Source of the DNA: JANMEX01 sp041751995
GTDB lineage: Bacteria > Pseudomonadota > Alphaproteobacteria > Rhizobiales > Rhizobiaceae
Assembly (NCBI GenBank): GCA_041751995.1
Contig: JBGSHY010000107.1
Coordinates: 1 to 37,818 of the forward strand
Reading direction: 5' to 3'
Length of the DNA: 37,818 nucleotides
Shown: positions 31,031 through 37,818 of the stretch, piece by piece
How the letters are laid out: each line of letters starts with the position of its first letter
How positions within the stretch are numbered: position 1 is the stretch's first letter
Translations under genes and position numbers: made by a program
The notes under the pieces: model-generated
Seen by the model: the letters and a program-made list of their open reading frames with translations, nothing else
The model's database searches: none
What the model was told of the DNA's origin: nothing

Positions 31031-31055
31031 TGGCTGCGTCAGATTACCGCAGCCA
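31031..31055. promoter_or_regulatory. Eight-base dyad before the tct operon
   Basis: TGGCTGCG (31031-31038) and CGCAGCCA (31048-31055) form a perfect dyad with a nine-base spacer, 66 bases before tctC, in the 211-base gap after pit. No T run follows. It could be an operator for a regulator encoded elsewhere. Confidence 0.4.
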
Positions 31056-31120
31056 TCAGCACCACGCTGCCGCCCCGGATTTATAGCGCCGGGCTTGTCA
31101 ATCGAACTTGGGAGGGTTCC

Positions 31121-32074
31121 TTGAAACACTTTTTGAAATCAACCATCGCTGCGCTTGGCCTCGTCATGGTTACAGCGCCTGTTTTCGCCGCCGACTATTC
31201 GGTCATGGCGCCAGCTGCCCCGGGCGGCGGATGGGACCAGACGGCACGCACCATCCAGACCGTGCTGCAGGATGAAAAGATCTCCGGCAATGTGCAGGTC
31301 ACCAATGTTCCGGGCGCCGGCGGCACCATCGGCCTTGCACAGTTTGCCAATGAGTCCAAAGGCGACCCGACCAAGCTGATCGTTGGCGGCTATGTGATGG
31401 TCGGAGCAATCCTGACCAACGCCTCGCCGGTCACGCTCGATCAGGTCACGCCGATCGCCCGCCTGACAGGCGAGTATGAAGCCATCGTTGTTCCGGCTGC
31501 ATCCGAACTCAAGTCCGTCGCCGATCTGGTCGCCAAGCTCAAGGCCGATCCCGGATCCGTGTCATGGGCCGGCGGGTCCGCCGGCGGCACCGACCACATC
31601 ACGGCCGGGCTGATCGCCAAGGCGGTCGGCGTTGACCCGACCAAGGTGAACTATGTTGCCTTTGCCGGCGGCGGCGAAGCCCTTGCCGCGATCCTCGGCA
31701 ATCAGGTCACCGTCGGCGTGTCCGGCTACGGCGAGTTTTCCGAACAGGTCAAGGCCGGAACACTGCGCCTTCTGGCCATCACCGCTGACGCCAAGGTTGA
31801 CGGCATCGATGCGCCGACGCTGAAGGAAAGCGGCGTCGACATGTCGATCCAGAATTGGCGCATGGTTGCCGCAGCGCCTGGCCTGACGCCGGAGCAGACT
31901 GCAGCCGTATCGGCAGATGTCGAAAAGATGGTGAATTCCAAAGGCTGGACCGATGCGCTTGCCGCCAAGGGCTGGGCCAACACCTATCTTGCAGGCGATG
32001 ATTTCAAGGCACAGCTTGCCAAGGACATTGAAGCCACAGGCGCAATCCTGAAGGACATTGGTCTGGTGAAATGA
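31121..32074 (+). CDS. tctC: Tripartite tricarboxylate transporter substrate-binding protein (TctC-like)
   Basis: 317 residues from a TTG at 31121 with GGGAGGG just upstream. A signal peptide (MKHFLKSTIAALGLVMVTAP, cleaved after VFA at about 23) leads to a Bug-family periplasmic binding protein: MAPAAPGGGWDQTARTIQ is the ligand-contact loop, and GGSAGGTDHITAGLIAK and the NWRMVAAAPGLTPEQ region follow. It delivers a carboxylate ligand (citrate in the model system, here unknown) to TctAB. No TctDE two-component regulator is next to it. Confidence 0.93.
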   Translation: MKHFLKSTIAALGLVMVTAPVFAADYSVMAPAAPGGGWDQTARTIQTVLQDEKISGNVQVTNVPGAGGTIGLAQFANESKGDPTKLIVGGYVMVGAILTNASPVTLDQVTPIARLTGEYEAIVVPAASELKSVADLVAKLKADPGSVSWAGGSAGGTDHITAGLIAKAVGVDPTKVNYVAFAGGGEALAAILGNQVTVGVSGYGEFSEQVKAGTLRLLAITADAKVDGIDAPTLKESGVDMSIQNWRMVAAAPGLTPEQTAAVSADVEKMVNSKGWTDALAAKGWANTYLAGDDFKAQLAKDIEATGAILKDIGLVK

Positions 32075-32576
32075 GCGGAGACGCCTCAACACCGCACAAA
32101 CGCCGCCCGGATCGGGCGGCGTTTGCCATCGCTCTGGTGCTTGTTCTTGCAGGCATTGTGATCGCCTGGAGCACGGCCTTGGCGCCGGAGGCTGCCGGCT
32201 ATACCGCCGTCGGCCCGAAAACCGTTCCATATATTGTCGCCGCCTGTTTGCTCGGTCTCGGGATTTGGACGGCAGCGGAGGCCTGGCGCGGTGATTTTCC
32301 CGAACGGGAAGAGCAGAACATCAATCCGATTCTTTGGCTGATCGGTGGTCTGACCCTGCAATTGCTGGCGATCAAGACAGTCGGATTTTCCATCGGCGCC
32401 GGAATCATGTTTGCCGCTGCGGCAAAAGCCTTCGGGCACGGTCCGCTGTCAAAGACATTGCCCATCGGCATCGTTTTCTCGTTCGCTGTCTGGCTGATTT
32501 TTGCGCTCGGCCTGCAGTTGACGTTGCCTGAGGGGCCGGTCGAACTTTTCGTACGCTCGCTATTCAAGGGTTCCTG

Positions 32577-32577
<1 letters not shown>
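32071..32577 (+). CDS. tctB: Tripartite tricarboxylate transporter small membrane subunit (TctB-like)
   Basis: 168 residues with four predicted membrane helices: about 16-33, 50-66, 86-104 and 128-150. Sequence conservation in this family is low, but GPKTVPYIVAACLLGLGIW and LPEGP near the end fit TctB. It overlaps tctC by four bases (ATGA) and tctA by one, so the three subunits are translationally coupled in the order C, B, A. Confidence 0.88.
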
Positions 32578-34115
<1,538 letters not shown>

Positions 34116-34121
34116 CCGGGA

Positions 34122-34283
34122 TCAGCGCTTTGTAAGGGCGCGGAATTCCATAGCGTCAATGCCAAGCGTCCGAAGATCCGCAGCCGAAGGCTGTTCGCCG
34201 AAACGAAGGGAACCTGCTGCGCGGAACGCGCTGACAAGGGAACCGAAAAGATGCGTCTTGGGAGTTGTGCGTGTCGTGGCCAT
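34122..34283 (-). CDS. Small basic protein of 53 residues, function unknown
   Basis: ATG at 34283-34281 is preceded by AGGAGG with a five-base spacer, one of the best ribosome binding sites in the window. The product is MATTRTTPKTHLFGSLVSAF followed by RAAGSLRFGEQPSAADLRTL and GIDAMEFRALTKR, ending at TGA 34122. The pattern of a basic start, a short amphipathic helix and PSAADLRTLGID recalls small rhizobial proteins related to DUF1127, but I cannot assign it firmly. It has its own leader with a 24-base dyad and converges on tctA, seven bases from its stop. Confidence 0.75.
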   Translation of the reverse strand: MATTRTTPKTHLFGSLVSAFRAAGSLRFGEQPSAADLRTLGIDAMEFRALTKR

Positions 34284-34295
34284 TTTGGCCTCCTG

Positions 34296-34319
34296 TGCAG
34301 AAGGTTTGTGGTTTCTGCA
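34296..34319. promoter_or_regulatory. 24-base dyad in the leader of the 53-residue gene
   Basis: TGCAGAA (34296-34302) and TTCTGCA (34313-34319) form a perfect inverted repeat with a ten-base spacer, ending 12 bases before the start codon and overlapping the ribosome binding site region. It could be a dimeric repressor operator or an mRNA hairpin; CAATATATTC just upstream on the minus strand may hold the -10. Confidence 0.5.
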
Positions 34320-34435
34320 TGAATATATTGCGCCTGTAGCGCCCCTGGCACCAGACCCGATTTGGAACAGCTGGGGTGCGTTTGGTGCATGGGTCCATTT
34401 TTAGCCATGCAACATGCTGCAATCTTCCAATATGC

Positions 34436-34464
34436 TTGCTTTAAAGGGCAGTCGGGCGTATACG
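34436..34464 (+). promoter_or_regulatory. Likely promoter for the rimP-nusA-infB operon
   Basis: TTGCTT (34436-34441) and TATACG (34459-34464) are 17 bases apart, the same -10 word and spacing as the hpf promoter. Transcription would begin near 34471, giving a leader of about 100 bases before rimP. Confidence 0.5.
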
Positions 34465-34490
34465 ACATCCAAATTCTTGATCGTCAGATG

Positions 34491-34522
34491 AAGAGTGGGC
34501 CCTCCCGGACCCGCTCTTTTTT
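34491..34522 (+). terminator. Terminator-like hairpin in the rimP leader
   Basis: AAGAGTGGG (34491-34499) pairs with CCCGCTCTT (34510-34518, one G-U) around ten bases, and TTTT continues to 34522. It lies about 20 bases after the predicted transcription start and 50 before rimP, so it could act as an attenuator or release a short RNA of about 50 bases. Confidence 0.7.
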
Positions 34523-34572
34523 GTTACCTGACGCAAGATTGCTGAAGATTTTGCTGTTGGAGAATAGCCCGC

Positions 34573-35202
34573 GTGAGCGAAGAGAACCTGATCGTTCTGG
34601 CGACACCTGATGCGACGGATGACCGGTTGATCCGGGAAACCGGCATGGAGGCGCGCGTTGCTTCGATCATCATTCCGGTGATGAATTCGATCGGCTTCAA
34701 GCTGGTGCGCGTGCTTCTGTCCGGCCAGAACGGCTATACGCTGCAGATCATGGCCGAACGCGCCGATGGCACCATGTCGGTCGACGACTGCGAGCAATTG
34801 TCCAAGGCGATCTCGCCGGTGCTGGATGTCGAAGACCCGATCGGCCGCGCCTACCACCTTGAAATTTCCTCACCCGGCATCGACCGGCAGCTGGTGCGCA
34901 AATCCGACTTCATGCGCTGGGCTGGCTATTCGATGAAACTTGAAACCAGTGTGCTGATCAACGGCAAGAAGCGTTTCAAGGGCAAGCTGAATGGCGCTGA
35001 CGACGACGGCTTCAACTTTGAAGCCGACCAGGCTGCCTATGGCGAAGAACCGCGCATCCATGTGCCGTTTGATGCGGTTGCCGATGCTCGGCTGATCCTG
35101 ACCGACGAATTGATCCGCGAAGCGCTCAAGCGCGACAAGGCCCTGCGCGAAGCGCAAGGCGACGCGGAAGACGACGAAACCAGCGGCGAGCCCGCAAACT
35201 GA
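34573..35202 (+). CDS. rimP: Ribosome maturation factor RimP
   Basis: 209 residues from a GTG at 34573 with TTGGAGA about nine bases upstream. The N-terminal domain (about 25-100) has VDDCEQLSKAISPVLDVEDPIGRAYHLEISSPGIDRQL, the RimP signature; the C-terminal SH3-like domain includes GKKRFKGKL and ends with an acidic tail longer than in E. coli (150 residues), as is normal for alphaproteobacteria. RimP assists 30S maturation. It is the first gene of the nusA-infB operon. Confidence 0.96.
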   Translation: MSEENLIVLATPDATDDRLIRETGMEARVASIIIPVMNSIGFKLVRVLLSGQNGYTLQIMAERADGTMSVDDCEQLSKAISPVLDVEDPIGRAYHLEISSPGIDRQLVRKSDFMRWAGYSMKLETSVLINGKKRFKGKLNGADDDGFNFEADQAAYGEEPRIHVPFDAVADARLILTDELIREALKRDKALREAQGDAEDDETSGEPAN

Positions 35203-35251
35203 AACCTTTTCGCCGGGCAGCTATTTGGTCCGGCAAGTCTGGGAGATGAAC

Positions 35252-36847
35252 ATGGCAGTCAGTGCAAACCGGCTTGAACTTCTGCAGATCGCCGATGCGG
35301 TTGCGCGCGAAAAGTCCATCGACAAGGAAATCGTCCTTGCCGCGATGGCGGACGCGATCCAGAAGGCGGCGCGCTCGCGCTACGGTCAGGAAACCAACAT
35401 CCGCGCCGACATCAATTCGCGCACCGGCGAAATCAAGCTGCAGCGTCTGCTGGAAGTCGTTGACACCGTCGAGGACTACACCACCCAGATCGCCGTCGTC
35501 ACCGCCCGCGACCGCAACCCGGATGCGCAGGTCGGCGACTTCATCGCCGAGCAACTGCCGCCGATGGATTTCGGCCGCATCGCTGCCCAGTCCGCCAAGC
35601 AGGTCATCGTCCAGAAGGTCCGCGAAGCCGAACGTGACCGCATGTATGATGAATACAAGGACCGCGTCGGCGAGATCGTCAACGGCACGGTCAAGCGTGT
35701 CGAATACGGCAACGTGATTGTCGACCTTGGCCGCGGCGAAGGAATCATCCGCCGCGACGAAGTCATCCCGCGCGAAAACTTCCGCTATGGCGACCGCGTC
35801 CGCGCCTATGTTTACGACGTGCGCCGCGAACAGCGCGGCCCGCAGATTTTCCTGTCGCGCACCCATCCGATGTTCATGGCGAAATTATTCACCATGGAAG
35901 TGCCGGAAATTTACGACGGCATCATCGAGATCAAGTCGGTGGCCCGTGATCCGGGTTCCCGCGCCAAGATCGCCGTGACGTCGCGCGATTCCTCGATTGA
36001 CCCGGTCGGCGCCTGCGTCGGCATGCGCGGTTCGCGCGTTCAGGCGGTTGTCGCCGAACTGCAGGGCGAAAAGATCGACATCATTCCATGGTCGCCCGAT
36101 GCGGCATCGTTCCTCGTCAACGCCTTGCAGCCGGCCGAAGTCTCCAAGGTCGTGCTCGATGAAGATGCAGAGCGCATCGAAGTCGTGGTGCCGGATGACC
36201 AGCTGTCGCTGGCCATCGGCCGCCGCGGCCAGAACGTGCGTCTGGCTTCGCAGTTGACCGGCTGGGACATCGACATCCTGACGGAAGCCGAAGAATCCGA
36301 GCGCCGCCAGAAGGAATTCGCCGAACGCTCGAAGCTGTTCATGGAAGCCCTCAACGTCGACGAGATGGTCGGTCAGGTCCTGGCATCCGAAGGCTTCGCC
36401 TCGGTCGAGGAATTGGCCTATGTCGACGGTTCGGAAATCTCCTCGATTGACGGTTTCGATGAAGACACTGCTGTCGAAATCCAGAACCGCGCCAATGAAT
36501 ATCTGGCTCGCGTCGAAGGCGAATTTGACGAGCAGCGCAAGAAGCTCGGCGTGGCCGACGAACTGCGCGAAATCGACGGCATCACCACCAAGATGATGGT
36601 CAAAGTCGGCGAAGACGGCGTCAAGACCGTGGAAGACTTCGCCGGCTACTCGGCGGACGATCTGGTCGGCTGGAAGGAACGCAAGGACGGCGAAACCAAG
36701 ACATTCGACGGCATTCTGTCAGGCTTTGATGTTTCGCGCACCGACGCGGAACAGATGGTGCTGCAGGCCCGCCTCAAGGCCGGCTGGATCACCGAAGCAG
36801 ACATGCCGCAAGCCGAAGAAGCAGCTGTTGAAGAGGCGGAAGCCTGA
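35252..36847 (+). CDS. nusA: Transcription elongation/termination factor NusA
   Basis: 531 residues. The N-terminal RNA-polymerase-binding domain (about 1-125), S1 domain (about 135-200, GTVKRVEYGNVIVDLGRGEGIIRRDE), KH1 and KH2 (GACVGMRGSRVQAVVAEL and AIGRRGQNVRLASQLTGW) and two C-terminal helix-hairpin repeats (about 355-510) are all present. It controls pausing, Rho-dependent termination and antitermination. GGGAG lies six bases before ATG 35252. It follows rimP by 49 bases in the conserved order. Confidence 0.98.
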   Translation: MAVSANRLELLQIADAVAREKSIDKEIVLAAMADAIQKAARSRYGQETNIRADINSRTGEIKLQRLLEVVDTVEDYTTQIAVVTARDRNPDAQVGDFIAEQLPPMDFGRIAAQSAKQVIVQKVREAERDRMYDEYKDRVGEIVNGTVKRVEYGNVIVDLGRGEGIIRRDEVIPRENFRYGDRVRAYVYDVRREQRGPQIFLSRTHPMFMAKLFTMEVPEIYDGIIEIKSVARDPGSRAKIAVTSRDSSIDPVGACVGMRGSRVQAVVAELQGEKIDIIPWSPDAASFLVNALQPAEVSKVVLDEDAERIEVVVPDDQLSLAIGRRGQNVRLASQLTGWDIDILTEAEESERRQKEFAERSKLFMEALNVDEMVGQVLASEGFASVEELAYVDGSEISSIDGFDEDTAVEIQNRANEYLARVEGEFDEQRKKLGVADELREIDGITTKMMVKVGEDGVKTVEDFAGYSADDLVGWKERKDGETKTFDGILSGFDVSRTDAEQMVLQARLKAGWITEADMPQAEEAAVEEAEA

Positions 36848-36877
36848 TTGCCATGATGGCGGTTGGGCAGAACGGAT

Positions 36878-37522
36878 ATGCGGGACATGAACGACCGCAC
36901 GTGCATTGTGACGCGAAAGGCCGGATCAGCCGATGAGCTGATCCGCTTTGTCGCCGCGCCTGACGGCACGGTGGTCGCTGACCTGAAGCGCAATCTGCCC
37001 GGACGCGGCTGCTGGGTCAGCGCCGACCGCAAGACGGTAGAAGAAGCGATGCGCAAGAACCTTTTTGCGCGCGCACTGAAAGAAACGATTATCGCGTCAC
37101 CTGATCTTCCCGATCAGATCGACCGGGTAATGACCAGAAATTTCTCCGGCACTTTGGGCCTCGCCCGCAAGGCCGGACAAATCATGACCGGCGCGGCCAA
37201 GGTGGAAGCCCTGGTCCGCTCCGCCCAGACGCTGATGCTGTTGCATGCGTCAGATGCCGCTCCAGACGGGGTCCGCAAGATGGACCAAGCCAGAAAAGCG
37301 GTTGCAATGACCGGGGGACCTGATATCCCCGCGCTCAAATTGCTCACCGGTGTCGAAATGGATTTGGCATTGGGTGGGGGAAATGTGATACATGCTGCCG
37401 TCTTGAAGGGTCCGGCGGGGGAAAACCTCGTCAAAAAGGCATTTGCCTTGGCACGATACCGCGGCCTTGAAGACGAAATTTTGGCGCAAAACCTAGACAG
37501 CGCCGCAAAGGAAACCGAATGA
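36878..37522 (+). CDS. YlxR-domain RNA-binding protein with L7Ae-like C-terminus
   Basis: 214 residues. The N-terminal YlxR (DUF448) domain has NDRTCIVTRKAGS, the RFVAAPDGTVVADLKRNLPGRGCWV core and RAL near 70; the C-terminal half (about 85-190) is an L7Ae/Gadd45-type fold with GLARKAGQIMTGAAKVE. The fusion is usual in alphaproteobacteria, whereas Bacillus encodes ylxR and ylxQ separately. It probably binds RNA or the transcription-translation complex. ATG 36878 and ATG 36887 are both possible; neither has a strong binding site. It overlaps infB by four bases. Confidence 0.9.
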   Translation: MRDMNDRTCIVTRKAGSADELIRFVAAPDGTVVADLKRNLPGRGCWVSADRKTVEEAMRKNLFARALKETIIASPDLPDQIDRVMTRNFSGTLGLARKAGQIMTGAAKVEALVRSAQTLMLLHASDAAPDGVRKMDQARKAVAMTGGPDIPALKLLTGVEMDLALGGGNVIHAAVLKGPAGENLVKKAFALARYRGLEDEILAQNLDSAAKETE

Positions 37523-37818
37523 GCGATACGAAATCGGGTGACGACAAGACGCTGAGCGTCAACACTGCCCCCAAAGCGACTCTGACCCTGAAGCGGCCGG
37601 CGGTTGAACAATCAACCGTGCGCCAGAACTTCAGCCACGGACGGACCAAGGCAGTGGTTGTCGAAACCAAGAAGAGCAAATTCTCGCGCCCAGACGACAA
37701 GGCGAAACAGCTGTTCACGCCTGCGCCTTCCGCGCCGAAGCCAGCCGCGCCTGCGGCGGCAGCTCCAGTGGCGCCGCGCCCTCAATCTGTCACGACGCCG
37801 CTTTCGACACCGGCACGC
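37519..37818 (+). CDS. infB: Translation initiation factor IF-2 (partial, 5' end only)
   Basis: The first 100 codons are in the window and the frame is open to the edge. MSDTKSGDDKTLSVNTAPKA, TLTLKRPAVEQSTVRQNFSHG and RTKAVVVETKKSKF form the conserved N-terminus of alphaproteobacterial IF-2, followed by the start of the Ala/Pro-rich linker. The G domain lies outside. It overlaps the YlxR gene by ATGA. Confidence 0.95.
   Translation, partial: MSDTKSGDDKTLSVNTAPKATLTLKRPAVEQSTVRQNFSHGRTKAVVVETKKSKFSRPDDKAKQLFTPAPSAPKPAAPAAAAPVAPRPQSVTTPLSTPAR

Overview
The window is a stretch of ordinary chromosome from an alphaproteobacterium, most likely of the Hyphomicrobiales (Rhizobiales). Several features point there: an lptC-lptA-lptB-rpoN-hpf-ptsN order; pckA divergent from chvI-chvG, followed by a short (kinase-core-only) hprK, an EIIA-Man protein and ptsH; a tsaB-rimI-fur/mur-plsC-miaB-phoH-ybeY-corC-lnt-regulator-metK-trmB run; a YlxR/L7Ae fusion in front of infB; and a ROSE-type RNA thermometer before a small heat-shock gene. 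GC content is high throughout. I see no insertion sequence, prophage, CRISPR array, tRNA or rRNA.

Layout. 1-1668 (minus): lapA-like (cut by the window edge), ihfB, sppA. 1808-6893 (plus): LPS export genes lptC, lptA and lptB, then sigma-54, hibernation factor and EIIA-Ntr, closed by a good terminator. 6913-7698 (minus): hsp20 and DUF1150, with an RpoH-type promoter and a ROSE element. 7739-11440: mixed single genes (nucleoside hydrolase, orphan antitoxin-like XRE protein, Lrp regulator with a divergent DMT exporter, arfB, a small secreted four-cysteine protein). 11489-17247: pckA (minus), divergent from chvI-chvG-hprK-EIIA(Man)-ptsH (plus). 17330-18070 (minus): a conserved protein of unknown function that appears to carry an in-frame palindromic insert. 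18381-29204 (plus): the long tsaB-to-trmB housekeeping run. 29247-34115 (plus): DUF47-pit phosphate uptake and a tripartite tricarboxylate transporter (tctC, tctB, tctA). 34122-34283 (minus): a 53-residue gene with a near-ideal ribosome binding site. 34436-37818 (plus): rimP-nusA-ylxR-infB, with a promoter and terminator-like hairpin in front.

How the genes work together. Envelope building and quality control (LptABC, SppA, LapA, Lnt, PlsC) sits beside envelope-stress signalling (ChvG/ChvI). Four components of the nitrogen-type PTS (EIIA-Ntr, HPrK, EIIA-Man, HPr) are encoded here in two clusters, one with rpoN and one with chvGI and the gluconeogenic pckA, which fits coupling of carbon and nitrogen state to envelope signalling. 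The rest is mostly translation and RNA metabolism (TsaB, RimI, MiaB, YbeY, PhoH, TrmB, RimP, NusA, YlxR, IF-2, Hpf, ArfB).

I found no clearly new multi-gene system. The most unusual local signals are a perfect 16-bp hairpin inside the first codons of chvG, a trmB gene whose conserved N-terminus begins at a CTG codon, the ROSE thermometer, the unrecognised 17330-18070 gene, the 53-residue gene with a dyad in its leader, and leader structures before metK and rimP.
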